From: Torreya grandis
Lineage: Eukaryota; Streptophyta; Pinopsida; Cupressales; Taxaceae
Length of the DNA stretch: 64,000 nucleotides
Assembly (NCBI GenBank): GCA_037957365.1
Contig: JARHVA010005493.1
Location: 620,501 to 684,500 of the forward strand
Direction: 5' to 3'
Shown: in pieces, positions 12,201 to 23,639 of the stretch
Position numbering within the stretch: position 1 is the stretch's first letter
Layout: the number at the start of each line of letters is the position of its first letter
Made by a program: the position numbers and the translations under genes
The notes under the pieces: generated by a model
What the model was told of the DNA's origin: nothing
Seen by the model: the letters and a program-made list of their open reading frames with translations, nothing else
Database searches by the model: none

Positions 12201-15200
12201 AGTATAATCAAAGGACCAATTATGTGACAAGACACTATCAATGATTAGGGGTCAACAAAAAAATGGTGAAGGATACTGAAATGTTTGGACCGAGAAAGAC
12301 TAAAAATTTTCTATGGTTAAATGAATAATCAAGCATGACGGCAATTGAGTATGACTTTAAGAGCATTCTTCCATTTGCACTTTTCTCATCAGATTCGACA
12401 GTTGAATGACAGTTTTCATTAAAACCCACATTATTAAATACTTCTGATCATTAATTGGAAGCAAACATGATTCTTCTTAAGAATGTGATTTCTTATGGTC
12501 AACGGAAGACCAAAATTATCATATTTGGTTGATGACTTCTTCTGATGATTGAGATTTACATTCCTTTTTTGAATATTTCTTATGAGATCGGCATTATGTT
12601 TAACTTGGAGGCTCGCATTTTTTGTGAGATGAGTGTTTCTGGAGTGAAGACATTCCTGTGGAGACCAGGACCAGCAATGATGTATTATCTTCTCTTGTTC
12701 TTTCATGGTTCTGGAAAGGCCAAGTTGTGGCCACTATGGTTGACTTTGTTGTATTTATGATTTGACTAGAGGAAGCTAGATAGACAAGCTCTCCAATAGA
12801 AGTCTTCTCATAAAGAAATTATTTATCTAGTGAGTGTGAGACCCCCCTTGTGGGAACAAGAATGCATTTTCACTTTTCTATATATATATATATCATTCAA
12901 AATTTGTACCCTTGGGTTTTGATCTGGTGACTAAGCTCTGGAGCAAACTGAGAATTTCCAATCCCTCTGCACCATGGGTACAATCATAGTATACATACCC
13001 GTAACTGGCGAGTACTCACTAAGGGGAAATGTTGAATAACTGGAGAGTATTCGACAAGGGTGGTCGAATAAGCGAGAATAACTGACAAAAGCAAAAAATA
13101 CTTAAATTTATCAAAAAAAATATAAATTTTATAGAAATTACAGTTGCATAATGCCATAATGTATTGGATGAGTCTGTAAGATGTTAGGAAAGTGTTTTTG
13201 ATTAGATTTGAATACAAATAAAGTACAAAATCTCATAATCATGCGAATACAACAAGAATCTACAAGTCCAAGAATCTACAAATACAAATTGTAGGCGAGC
13301 ACTCGCCTGCAGGGAAAAACCGGCTATCAAAAAAAATATGGCAAGTTCAAGCAGCGGTTATTTGTTTCAGGGTTTTTTTGGCGAGTACTCGCCGGTTATG
13401 CAATCTATGACCATACAATGATCTATCTATCTCTATTCACCTACACCATTCCTGCTAGTTGAATTTGAACCAACTTTGTTTTCTTTGGTATTTACATTCT
13501 ATTCCTAAAAAATATTGAGTGATAGGGGAAGCACGCAATTTAAGCTGAATAAAGGGTACCCAATATCAATTCATGATTGCCTCCTTTCTGATGAGAATTC
13601 TAAGAAGTCCACATTCTTGTAAGGTCAACAGCTTTTATAATCTGTGATGAGAAGCAAACGTTCAGCTTTTTCTCTTTAACATTGAAAGACTGCGTTTGGT
13701 ACAGAATGATAGCTAGATAACACATCCACTACTTCATCTGAAATCTCTGAAATTTATACACATTTTAAATTATTTATCTCATTTCATTTTTCCTGTACAC
13801 CTCAAAAGAGTAATGAAAAACATACAGATGCCATGTGCACACCCCCACATGTGGACATCATTGAAACTGTGTCCAGATTTCTAATTGGAGAACCTAATTT
13901 AACTTGTTTTTGTGTATCAGGTTAAGGCGCTGCACAGGCTCTACAATATTCAGAGATCAGCAATGCATGAAATCAGAAAACATTCATTTAGTCCACCCAA
14001 TCTGTCTACATTTTCTACAACTACTATTCATCTTCACGATGATGCATCAAAAGGAGTAGATATTAAAGGTGACCTACATCGAGTTTTTCCATATAAGCAA
14101 GCAGAAAACCATGCCATTCCCATTACAACACCCAGATCTCCTGCACATTCTGCACTTAGAGATGAGAACATTGCAAAATGCAGTGGCCAGAGTTCTTTGT
14201 GGGATGGTGAAAAGGATGCAATAAATTCAGCTGTGAAAGAAAAGAGGGCAAGAAAAACTATTGACCTTGAAAGGCCTCCTGAAGAGTATTTGGATGATCA
14301 AGACGACTTCTCAGAAAATCAAGAAAAAGAAACAAGGGGAGCTGGAAAACCTGATCAAGTTTCTGTAGCATCTAGAAATGTTTCAAACACAGACAAGAGG
14401 TTTGGAGGCGGTGAAAATTTCAGCATCACAACACAGATGGAAGAACAGTTTTCAAAGCAGAGAGAATGGTTTAGAACAGATATTGGAAGACGTTCAGAGA
14501 GAGATAATAGGGAAAGTGTTCCATTGAAGAGGCTTAGAGGATCAGAAGATGACACCAATTTGCAAACAGATTTAAAACACTCTATTGGCCAAGAAACTTC
14601 TACACCAACCACAGACCAAAGCACTTCAGGAACAGTAATTTTTCTTGGGAAAGAGTGCAAGACGGGCAAAAAAAATTCTCAATGGGAGAGAAATAACATT
14701 GATCAGGCCCACCAGGGGAAAAAGGAGAAGTGGTCATTTGATATGGAACTTGAGGATAAACCTTCAGACATCAACACAAAACTACCACCATGGTTTCTTC
14801 AGGTTGTATCCTTTTCCTTCCATGCCAGAAGATGACATGAATAATGTTTGCTAAATATATTAAAATAGCTAAATTGTGTATACAAACAAAACTTGCAAGT
14901 AGTACAATATTTAGAATCTCTAATTAATTTTTCTTTTTGATCATTAAAAGAGGGTTAGATTAGGGATTCCTTGTCCACAAAAGAGGTTTTTGAAATACAT
15001 TTGATGCTTTTTACAATCAGATTTATACTTTTATACTATTTCTTTTTTAACACTATCCATATGACTAAGCGCTGTTATAAACTGTGAGTACACTATGCTC
15101 TCTGTCATCAAACGATGCTGAAATAAAGGATCCATCTCATTCAAAAGAAAAACATAGACACCCACTAAGCTCCAAAGGAGCCCCTTACTACACTACTACA

Positions 15201-18200
15201 ATACATTCTACAATAAAATGGAAGTTCCAACTCATACAAAAGACAAAAACAGACAACTACAACTAAGCACCAAAGGAGCACCTTACCACACTATTTCAGT
15301 ACCTCCTATGCTGAAATGGAAGATCCAACTACTACAAAACACAAAAATAGACAACTACAACTAAAGCTCCAAAGGAGCCCCTTACTACACTACAATACCT
15401 TGTACACTACTTCAATAGCTTCTAAACACATACCGGAAAGGGAAAACATTCACCGTAACAGCACACCATAAGCCAGATCGAAAGCCAAAAGAGATGGGGT
15501 TAGCCATGCATGCCAACCCCAACCATGTTAACTTCCTTTTCAGAACTGAAATATTCACGGAGTTATCAAGCAGCTCCGACCTATGTGCTCTCCTAGGCTT
15601 GCGTAATGAGTTTGGTATACCCTTCCAATTTCCCCCTCAAGCCTTTCTAATCTGAATTTAATTAGTTATAGATAAAATAATTGGCTCTTGATAAAGCCAA
15701 AAATATATAATTAAGTTTTGATGTCTTTTGTCTAGTTTTTATTCGTGGAAGTTGAACTGCCCTCATGTAGGGATGCAAATATTATCTTAGATTCAAACTC
15801 TCTACTTTTTTTATTTATAGGTTTGTTTCAACAAATTTGAATTGAAAATGGCCTCCTTATTGCTTTATCTTGCAAATTTTTTGTTGCTTCTACAAATTTA
15901 TTAAGTAACTCATATGCAGAGAAGATAGAAGTTGAAAGATAACCAATATTGTTTCGTACAACTTTTTATACCGATTGCAGTTTATGTGTTGCCTGTTTGT
16001 ACTAAGCCTCCAGTCTACTTTCTTTAGGTGTAGAAACTATTCTTTCTCTTGCATCTTGTACTAGCAGCTACCGGTCCTTTACAGTCAAGCAGTTCATGTT
16101 AATGATCCGCACAATGTTATATATTCATCCACAAATGGAACTCCTGGCAGCCTAAAAAATATTCACGCTCTTTTGTGAAAGCATTTTGGACCCACAGTTG
16201 GAAGTAGTTCTTGTTTTTGGTGCGCATTAGTTTTCCTTTTTAAGGATTTTAATTCAACATGAAGTGCATATTCAAATTCCTCATTATCTAATTATTTAAA
16301 CATGAAAGTGCAAGGCGCTGAGCTTTTCATTAACAGCTTTCCTATGTTTTTGTGAGGAATCATTGTCCTGAATGTTGAAAAGCTAAGTCACAGAAAGAAT
16401 GGGGAAGATATACTTAAATGGGTTAGGATGCAGAATGTCAAGCCTATTGAGACACTATTTTCAATAGGAGTGAATCTGACTTCAGATGTGTAAGAAGACT
16501 GACGATGAAAAAGAGGACACATATGGTGTTCCTTATGCCAGCGTGGTTGAGAGTCTCATGTATGGAATGGTCTGAAAATGATAGATTTTGCTCATATAGT
16601 GGGAGTCGATAGTAGGTTTATAGTGAATCCGGGCAAGGAACTTTGGAAGGCATTTAAAAAGATTTTCAGCTACATGCTTGTCACAACAGATTATGCAATT
16701 TGCTACTGAGGGGGTTGCTAGCAACAATGGCAGATAAAGGATTATATGGAACCAGTTGATGTGCATGGATTAGTTGATTCAGAGTGGGCCAGAGATGTTG
16801 ACACTTGTTGGTCCCACTAGTGGCTATGTATGTAACCTGTTTGGAGGGTACTGTGAGCTAGATGAGCAAGCAACAACCTGTAGTATCGTAATCCAGAATT
16901 GAAGTCAAGTATGTTGTTTCTAGTCAAGCTTGTAGAGTGCCATATGATTGCAGAAACTGTGTAATGACATTGGACTGGAATAGGGACCAATGAGTATTGA
17001 ATGTGATACTAAGTGCAGTGGCATTGGTGAAGAATCCCACTTATCACGGATGATCTAAACACATAGATCTGCAGTACCATTTTGTCCAGATGGTGCAATT
17101 TGAAAGGTAGTATTGATCAAATGCAACACTCGAGAATGCAGCATATTGCATTTACAAAGACTGTCATTGTAGAGAAGTAAAATTGGCGTAGGAACTCCAT
17201 GGGAGTTCTGAAAGTTTGTCAATGAATACAGTACATTTGAATTATTGGGATGTGTGTCAATCACTTCTGTACATTACATCAATCACTTATCTGCATCTAA
17301 TTATGATATAGGTTCCTTAGATATTAAATGTATTTTGCTTGGGCAAAATGTCATTCAGTTATCACTTATCTTCCTTTTTTCTTCACACCTTGTCAACAAG
17401 ACACACAACACTTCTTTACACAAGTATGTTACACGTTTTAGGGTCAAAATCATATTCCAAAGAGACACTTGGCACATTTCTCAATGTCTAAACAACCAAC
17501 ATGTAATATTTAAGGAACCTATATTTAAAGTATATGATCCACACAGACCTGCACTATCACCTTGAGTGCCTTGGTTACTTGTTCACCTGCACTCAACTCT
17601 ACGCTTCGAGCACCTCGGTGTAGCACCCAACATCAACCACCTTCCACATGGTGCCAGGAAACATACCGCACAGCTTAGAAGACCACATTGCGCTCTTCAC
17701 CCAATAGGCATGGAGCACATAAGTGTCAAGGGCTTAGCCCTTGCGGGGTTGAGTGACAGTGTCCCTGTCGTTTCTTCATGCCATATTTTCAATGAGCAAT
17801 CTTTTTGTCGTTCTGTGCAACTCAGCGTTCTTGTGGCACAACATCAGTGCACCGTACTAGGTTCTGTGCGACAACCACAGACATCCTGCATAACTCAAAT
17901 CTGTGCACAACATTCAGAACACACAAATGGCCAGATGGAGAGACTTCGTGACACTGTGCTTCCAGAGCTCATTCCATGACAAAACACCTATTAGCATACC
18001 AGCATCTGGAGGTCAAGCTACATAATTGTTAGAAGGTGAAGAGTCACATGTGGAAGCTCAAACTATCCAACTTCCATAACGGTTCTTTATTCCGTCATGG
18101 CTTTGTAATATATGTTTACACATTTATAGTATTAGATAGCAGGCAAATAGTAGAAGGTAGACAGCCATACATTTTTCTCAAGAGTATGCCATGTACATAA

Positions 18201-21200
18201 CGGACAAATTAATACAACATTTTGTTCCAATTTTATTATTTTCTCTATTCTCCATCTTATTCAATATTGCTTCTGCATATGCATATAACACATCTAAACT
18301 TTTGTTTGGAGTGTCATCCCCTGGACCTCCTGGAATCCGGATCAGCATACATTTTAAATGTAGATATGTTATTGACATAATATCTAAGAAATCTATATTT
18401 AAATCATACACATTAAATGTAGATGAGTTATTGATACATGTCTCAACATTAAATCCATGTTACAACCAGGGATTTGGTTGGAAGGTTGCAATTGAATTAT
18501 ATCCAAGACTGGACAACCTTGGAAAGATTTCCTATGGAGTGTCATCATATTATGTTTCTATCACCAAATTAATCTTGTCCATAGGTACCTTGGAGCTTTT
18601 AATCAGGATTGGTATTTCTGCTAAATCAACACATTTCTCATATAAAAAAGCATGCTTGTTGACATAAAGAGAGACTCTTTGCAGAGATAAAAAGTTGGAT
18701 TAATGAATGATTATGCACCCTGTTCATTGGTTGCAGAGTAGAAACATAAAATTATGCTGTGATTGTGTCCAAACCATACCAAGATGATGTAATTTTTTGG
18801 CAGCTAACAAACTGAGAAACTGGAAAATCAGGATTCTTATTTCTCTTTCGTATGTTCCATTATTTACCTTTGTATTTTTTGGGACCGTTATGTCCGTAAC
18901 ATATAATCTCTCCAATATTGTCCACTCCCAACATTCTCCAAGTTACATTTTTTTTTCAAAATATTGGAGGCCCGTTCCCCATCTCTCAAAGTACGAAGCA
19001 TCAGTCTATTGTAATCCAAAGAAATCCAATTCTCTTGTCCCAGGGAACTTTATGCGAAGATTGACATTAGTTATCACATTAGCATATCTCAAGAGACTTG
19101 AAAACATAAACAATCCAAATTTGCTACATTGGTTTGGAGAGTTTATGCAGACTATGTAGTATTTTATAATGGTGGTATGCATTTTAACAATAGTTGCAAA
19201 AGATCTCCAAATTGAAGAAAAACCACATGTTTCCAGTTTTTTTGGCCTATGTATAAAACCCGTTGTTTAAGAGTGATTCAACATTGACCCACTTTCTCTA
19301 ACCTTAAATGACCATGAATCAAAAATTTTACATAAATGAAGTTCTACATGCTTTGGGATATTTGCTTGTAAAGAAATCTCTGTGTCAAATTTTCCTCATT
19401 TTTCCTAGAACTTTCTTTATTTCGTTAGTTTGCCTCTAGGATTCTCACTTCCTAGAATTTTTTGTTGCTAATGGTTGTATCCTTCGGTCCCATTGACCTA
19501 CTTTCGGTCATTTGTAGACATTAATATAATTTCTTTCTTTCTTTTTTTTGCTCAAATGCATTTCATGTTTTTTTTGAACCTCTTATATATTCTTTTTAAA
19601 AACATGGATACTATGATCTTAATTATTTTCTAAGGGTTGTATCTTCTTATTAGGAAACTACATGTAAAGATCTTGCAATTATCACTTGTTTCAGTTTCAT
19701 TCGACATTGTTCTCAAAATTTGTAATTTACCATCCAAGGATAAATTGTCACAAATTACGAACCCTGTTGGCTTTAAAGAAAGTTGGAAAAGACTTGGAAG
19801 CCCACATAACATAGCCGTAGCATCTTTATAATAAATACCATTTACTGTGAAAGAGTTAAATCATACAACATAAAACATTTCCTTTTTATTGGGAGTTCCT
19901 TAACTGAGGGAAATGACAATTATTCTTTAAATTCACCTTTTTTCTTCCCTTTTTTGAAATGAGACAAGGGAGATTACACTGAAATATGTTTCTGTCCTAC
20001 AAAACTAAAACTAACTGGTTTGGTCCATTATTTGCAGGCAACAGCAACAGGCAAAAGAAACCCAGAAAATAATTCTTCATCTCAAAAGGCAAGCTGGATG
20101 CTAGCCCCAGTTTTCTCTCAACCTCAAGGATGGAAATTTGTTAGTAGCTCTGAAGACTCTTGTATACCAGGGAAAGGAATTAGCCCCTCATCAAAAGATG
20201 TCAAGATGTTGAGCACGATGCAAATCATAGATAAGAAAAATTTAAATAAAGAGGCACAGAATTGTGAAAAGCCAGGAAGCACACAAGAGAACACAATGAG
20301 ACATCCAAAAGAATCATTTCAAACAATTTTAGCATCCAATCCTTATGGAGGTGCCAATCAGCTCACCCCCGTGGTTTTCAGTCAGGGGTATCCAGTTGGA
20401 GCAGCTATCCCAGCACTTGGCTTGCAATGGGGTCTTGAAGGACACCCACCCCTTCAAGGTCAGGGATTTGTTTTCCCAACAGTTAATAAAACCGGTGAAG
20501 CATGGCCTGTGCCAAATCCAGTCTCAGCTGCATGTTGTCCCCAGGGAACATATATTCAATTTTATCCATATCAGCAGCAAGTCATACCTGACCACAGATT
20601 TTCGGCACAATGTCAAAGTGCCAATCAGACATCAATGCAGGAGGATGGTCACATAGAAAGTTTTACTCCTGGAAAGCCTATATCACAAGCAGAGAATGCT
20701 ACATCCTTGCAAGCTAAAACACAGCAATGCCATGAGGAAAGTTCAAGTGTTAATGGGCCTGCAGGGTTTCCTAGACCTCAACATTCTAGTATTACATCAC
20801 CCAAACTGGCTTTTGATATTCGTAGTAAACTAGTGGAAAATGATAAAACAGTTGGACGCACATGGGATTCAGGAGATATCCAGACATACAATCACTCAGA
20901 AGGAAGAATCTCTAATACGGGGAATGAGCTGTTGGGAGATCCTTCTAAGACTTTCGATACAGAAGAGAAAAGGCAAATTCATGCTAAAGGATCAAGGTGC
21001 AGTAACCACAGTCTAGATACACCAGAAATAGAAAGGCGGCAAGAAGAGGAAATTAGCAGAGATCATAAATACGAGCTTCAAATGACTGAAGCAATTTCTA
21101 CTGAACAAACCACATGGAGTAGAGCATTGGATAATGAAAGTAAAACTAAAGACATAGACGGGTCTAAGTCAAATCAATCTGGTAGAGTAAACTGTCCTGT

Positions 21201-22455
21201 GATGGAAAAGAGGGATACTTCCCATGGTGAATGTTCTGCTGGGCAAGTGGTATGTCAAGACTCAAAGGAGCTGCAAAATTTTGCTAACAAAGTTTGCTTT
21301 TGTAATACTCCTAATATCCAGATGCATGCCTCTGACAAAAACTTAGTAACTAGTTTTAAGATACAAGGAATGCAGTCGCAGCTCTCTGGATTGTCAAACT
21401 TAGAAAACACAATGTCAATAGATGCCAGCCACAAGATGGATTGGTTTTCTACTGACAAGAATGAAATTTGTGCATCAAGAATATTATCACAGAAAGAAAA
21501 TAATAAGATTGAGGACCTTGATTCTTCTGGTCATGGAAGCAACAATGTAGGAACCCATGAGGTGAAGCAATGCAGAGGGGAAGATGCACAGCAATTGGAT
21601 CCGATAGACACTTACACAAGTATGTGCTCGGAAAGCAAGATAACAGAAGAGGATGATGAGGGTGAGAAGCAGATAGAAACAAATGGGATCCACAGTACAA
21701 AGGACCCCGTACAAATAAAAGAGCCAGGGGGCTTACTGACTGATGATAAAGAACAGCTCAATGGAGTTTACTCCCAGGCTTTGACCGATATGGAACTTCG
21801 TCATGGCAGGGGAGAAAAAATTACAAGTAACATTCATCTAAAAATCCAAGGCAGTCCAAGGAGTGAGCCGGGTGATGTAAAGAAAGAAGAATGTGGGTTA
21901 GGTGAAAAGGATATGGAGAATATTCAGACAGACAAATTGAAACACAATGACCAGATTGATTGCTTGATTGATACCCAAATCAATACACAATATTCCTGTT
22001 CCAGAAAAGTACTAGATTTACAGAATGATCATCCCATAACAGAGAGGATGTCATCTAAAGACAAATCCTCAGAGGCAACTGAGACGCATAAAGAATGTGG
22101 TGCAAACTTACAAGAGAGCGGAGGAGGCTCTGAGGAAGAAGAGGAGGCACGTGAAAGCCTTGCAGCAAAGATACTTCTGAGCCTTGCACCCAGTAAGTCC
22201 CATGTTAAGGGCATGTCTAAAAGAAGTGCCGCTGTCACAAAGGGAAGTGCCCTCCAACAGCAAGGACAGTTTTCTTGCATTGGACCTTCTTCAAGTCACT
22301 CTAGCAGAGATAGCACTTGCCATCGTAATGAGAGGAAAAATTCCACCAGACGGAATAAGCTTAGAACACATGAGGCTGGTATGCAGGGAGGGACAGTTGG
22401 ATGGACGAAATCTGTTCGTGGAAAACGGCGTAGGACACAGCGTTCTCGCGCTTAG
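6030..22455 (+). CDS. DUF863-family plant protein, three coding exons (whole gene span)
   Basis: The predicted coding sequence joins 6030-6209, 13921-14802 and 20038-22455 into about 1159 codons ending in TAG. Both introns have GT/AG ends and phase 0, so the reading frame runs straight through. Across the first junction the protein reads KTMIRHEEMFKEQ then VKALHRLYNIQ (residues 48-71), matching the DUF863 N-terminal pattern in which a ...HEAIFKNQ segment is followed by ...ELHRLYRIQ. At residues 172-187 is TIDLERPPEEYLDDQ, like the family's (F/I)DL.LP.EEY motif. Residues about 1045-1070 carry EEEEEARESLAAKILLSL, and the chain ends with RGKRRRTQRSRA, like the basic C-terminus of the family and a plausible nuclear signal. 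The middle is long, hydrophilic and low in complexity. Length is close to the roughly 900-1100 residues usual for the family. The biochemical function of the family is unknown to me. The 5' end is uncertain. Two multi-kilobase, repeat-filled introns are typical of conifers. Confidence 0.8.
10986..12030 (+). pseudogene. Decayed coding-like stretch inside intron 1, possibly retroelement gag-like
   Basis: An ATG at 10986 opens 119 codons to 11345, rich in Lys, Glu, Gln and Asn and readable as helical, charged sequence (LKLFLERWKTEVGQVRV, LKLQLKSKNWQQTEDGRRY). Further open pieces follow in register with stops between them, including 11842-12030 (62 codons). Charged, coiled-coil-like pieces with scattered stops are common in decayed plant retrotransposon gag regions, but I see no zinc knuckle or pol motif, so the assignment is a guess. 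Confidence 0.25.
12994..13400. repeat. Foldback element with GC-palindrome ends (MITE-like)
   Basis: The left end (CATACCCGTAACTGGCGAGTACTC, beginning at 12994) is an inverted copy of the right end (GGCGAGTACTCGCC then GGTTATG, 13380-13400). The right terminal core is itself a perfect palindrome, and a near-identical palindrome GGCGAGCACTCGCC lies inside at 13294-13307. The flanks CAATCATAG (12981) and CAATCTATG (13401) resemble a decayed target duplication, though a few bases separate the left one from the repeat. At about 407 bp with no ORF it looks like a non-autonomous DNA element. Confidence 0.55.
13921..14802 (+). CDS. DUF863-like gene, middle coding exon
   Basis: This 294-codon exon follows acceptor GTATCAG and precedes donor GTTGTATCC, both in phase 0. 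It begins with VKALHRLYNIQRSAMHEI, the second half of the conserved N-terminal DUF863 motif, and contains TIDLERPPEEYLDDQ at about 14254-14301. The rest is hydrophilic and Ser/Glu/Lys-rich. It ends ...KLPPWFLQ. Reading past the donor meets a stop at 14833-14835, so splicing here is required to reach the long third exon. Confidence 0.8.
15120..15415 (+). repeat. Tandem repeat, three units of about 98 bp
   Basis: The phrase AAGCTCCAAAGGAGCCCC (or its variant with CACC) recurs at 15167, 15265 and 15364. Between the copies AAATGGAAG..CCAACT, ACAAAAA.AGACAACTAC and TTAC.ACACTA recur at constant offsets. The period is therefore 98-99 bp over three units. The units differ by several substitutions and the first is incomplete at its left end. 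Confidence 0.7.
16390..17225 (+). mobile_element. Decayed Ty1/copia retrotransposon pol fragment (RT end and RNase H)
   Basis: With frameshifts, the + strand reads RMQNVKPIETLFSIGVNL (RT C-terminal region), then GVPYASVVESLMYGMVC, FAHIVGVDSRFIVNPGKE and LWKAFKKIFSYMLVTTDYA, which align with the copia block usually seen as VPYASAVGSLMYAM..RPDIAHAVG. Further along (about 17031-17085) is KNPTYH followed by SKHIDLQYHF, the terminal copia RNase H motif. Stops and small indels break the frame. It is a fossil in intron 2 on the same strand as the host gene. I could not define LTRs for it. Confidence 0.8.
17566..17979 (+). other. Higher-GC open stretch in intron 2, unassigned
   Basis: This stretch is clearly less AT-rich than the surrounding intron and stays open for 137 codons on the + strand, but starts from a non-ATG context and has no recognisable motif. 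It begins about 340 bp after the copia fragment, so it may be part of that element's LTR or of another insertion. I do not regard it as a gene. Confidence 0.25.
18191..18667 (+). other. 158-codon open frame in intron 2, unassigned
   Basis: The frame is open from 18191 to a stop at 18665-18667. The translation starts with a hydrophobic stretch (IQHFVPILLFSLFSILFNIA) and shows no motif I know. Two similar short blocks (TTAAATGTAGAT followed by GTTATTGA) at about 18354 and 18413 suggest internal repeats. Given the intronic position and AT-driven composition it is probably chance or a repeat remnant. Confidence 0.2.
19385..19545 (-). repeat. Dispersed repeat, inverted relative to the copy at 23365-23530
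   Basis: Read on the minus strand, this segment shares ATTATATTAATGTC.ACAAA, TGACC followed by TAGGTCAATGGGAC and adjoining sequence with the + strand at 23365-23530. One copy is inside intron 2 and the other is downstream of the gene, in opposite orientation. Confidence 0.6.
20038..22455 (+). CDS. DUF863-like gene, last coding exon
   Basis: This long exon (805 codons plus stop) follows acceptor TTATTTGCAG and begins ATATGKRNPENNSS. The first part has an aromatic, Pro/Gly-rich stretch (WMLAPVFSQPQGWKF near the start; PQGTYIQFYPYQQQ around 20541-20582). The centre is long and hydrophilic with many Ser, Glu, Lys and His. Near the end an acidic run (SEEEEEARESLAAKILLSL, about 22129-22185) is followed by a basic tail (RGKRRRTQRSRA). 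The absence of stops over 2.4 kb in otherwise AT-rich DNA is strong evidence that the exon is under selection. The aromatic, Gln-containing part recalls disordered transcriptional regulators, but no DNA-binding domain is visible. Confidence 0.85.
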   Translation, partial: ATATGKRNPENNSSSQKASWMLAPVFSQPQGWKFVSSSEDSCIPGKGISPSSKDVKMLSTMQIIDKKNLNKEAQNCEKPGSTQENTMRHPKESFQTILASNPYGGANQLTPVVFSQGYPVGAAIPALGLQWGLEGHPPLQGQGFVFPTVNKTGEAWPVPNPVSAACCPQGTYIQFYPYQQQVIPDHRFSAQCQSANQTSMQEDGHIESFTPGKPISQAENATSLQAKTQQCHEESSSVNGPAGFPRPQHSSITSPKLAFDIRSKLVENDKTVGRTWDSGDIQTYNHSEGRISNTGNELLGDPSKTFDTEEKRQIHAKGSRCSNHSLDTPEIERRQEEEISRDHKYELQMTEAISTEQTTWSRALDNESKTKDIDGSKSNQSGRVNCPVMEKRDTSHGECSAGQVVCQDSKELQNFANKVCFCNTPNIQMHASDKNLVTSFKIQGMQSQLSGLSNLENTMSIDASHKMDWFSTDKNEICASRILSQKENNKIEDLDSSGHGSNNVGTHEVKQCRGEDAQQLDPIDTYTSMCSESKITEEDDEGEKQIETNGIHSTKDPVQIKEPGGLLTDDKEQLNGVYSQALTDMELRHGRGEKITSNIHLKIQGSPRSEPGDVKKEECGLGEKDMENIQTDKLKHNDQIDCLIDTQINTQYSCSRKVLDLQNDHPITERMSSKDKSSEATETHKECGANLQESGGGSEEEEEARESLAAKILLSLAPSKSHVKGMSKRSAAVTKGSALQQQGQFSCIGPSSSHSSRDSTCHRNERKNSTRRNKLRTHEAGMQGGTVGWTKSVRGKRRRTQRSRA

Positions 22456-22760
22456 TTTGCTTGTGTTGATAAATGCTGGTAAACTCGTGGATTCATGCTT
22501 AAAGAGAGAAGTGTATGTATATTGAGATCTTGCTTCAGTTTTTTTCAGTATGAAGCATTCACTTGCCTTATTTATTTGGGGGTGAGGATAAGTAAAAGAA
22601 TGTATCAGAGTAAAATAGAATGACATTTCTTAGCATAGGTTGCCTTAATGAAAGAAATGTTGTCCAAATTAAAATCAATCAAATCTAAAATTTGTTCCAA
22701 TTTATCCTTTCCTGTCAAATGTCTCCGAGTTCCCCTTTCCTAAATAAAAGCATTATCAAT
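22456..22760 (+). promoter_or_regulatory. Probable 3' UTR with candidate polyadenylation signal
   Basis: An AATAAA lies at 22743-22748, about 290 bases after the stop codon, in T-rich surroundings. No other feature is seen in this stretch. The actual cleavage site cannot be placed from sequence. Confidence 0.35.
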
Positions 22761-23364
22761 TGTATCAGTATCAACAATTTTTATTTCCGATCATTCTATT
22801 GTTATCTGTGCTCTTATCAAATTTGTGGAAAGCATACATTTGACCATTAAAATTTGATTTGCAACTTCCATAAAGCATTTCAGAGTTGCAATTTGCAGTG
22901 CTGGTATTGTAGATTAATATATGTTTGTTCATTTGTATAAGGGGGATTGTAGACAAGTAACAACTCTATGATCAATAACAATTATAGCATTAAAGCAATG
23001 GGAAGTGATTTGATTTGCAGGAATAGAATCAGCAAATGCAAAGCAGCCCTTGCCTGATCATAAGTTCATATAACCATCTTTTGTCTCTGCCTCGATAAAC
23101 AGGGAGATTGTTTTAGATGAAGTAAGCAAATTGCACTCATAATGGTGTTTTAAAATATATAATTTGATGTGACTATGTTATGTAGAGGGATTTGTATGTG
23201 TAGTTAGTTTACCACAAGGACATAAATAATACGGTATTGAGAATGAGCCAGAGAAATAATATCACAAAAAAATTCTCATAACTTCTCCCCTATAATGCTC
23301 AAAATTAATTATCATTATGGTATTGGTGTTCCAAGTTTAAGTTTTGTATGCAAACGTTTCTATG

Positions 23365-23530
23365 TATGAGAGGGAAGAAAGAAATAAAGAAATTATATTA
23401 ATGTCCACAAATGACCAAAACTAGGTCAATGGGACTTGAAAATACACCCAATTATGATAAAAAGTGTTAGGGTTAAAGGACCCTAGGAACAACGACTAAA
23501 TAAAGGAAGAACAAAAGCTTTGAAAGTAAA
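23365..23530 (+). repeat. Dispersed repeat, opposite-strand copy of 19385-19545
   Basis: The sequence AAATTATATTAATGTCCAC, then AAATGACC and TAGGTCAATGGGAC, matches the reverse complement of the intron 2 segment. It lies about 1.0 kb after the end of the host gene. Confidence 0.6.
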
Positions 23531-23639
23531 CAAGGGGCAACCTCAACCTAGTAGATTTTCCACTAGAGTAACAATACAAATAGCCATTTGGGGGAAGGAA
23601 GAACCCCCAAATAGCATGCTTTGATGAAAATCAAAAGTC

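Larger units (their letters stand above)
6210..13920 (+). other. Intron 1 of the DUF863-like gene (7.7 kb)
   Basis: It starts GTCTGC and ends TTTTTGTGTATCAG. The conserved motif continues exactly across the junction, which fixes both ends. Most of the intron is AT-rich and featureless by eye. It contains an unassigned decayed coding-like stretch (10986-12030) and a foldback element (12994-13400). Confidence 0.75.
14803..20037 (+). other. Intron 2 of the DUF863-like gene (5.2 kb)
   Basis: It starts GTTGTATCC and ends CATTATTTGCAG. The matching phase 0 on both sides means no additional exon is needed between. It carries a 98-bp tandem repeat (15120-15415), a Ty1/copia remnant (16390-17225) and two unassigned open stretches (17566-17979, 18191-18667). 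Confidence 0.75.

Noticed and set aside
20020..20037. The long frame 20020-22455 as a gene of its own starting at 20020
   Set aside because: The first codon would be TTG and the preceding bases form a clear splice acceptor. The phase-0 joint with the exon ending at 14802 gives a continuous DUF863-like protein.
20340..20600. Resemblance of the aromatic, Gln-containing stretch to ELF3 or other prion-like plant regulators
   Set aside because: Only composition is similar. The conserved motifs elsewhere in the protein are of DUF863 type.
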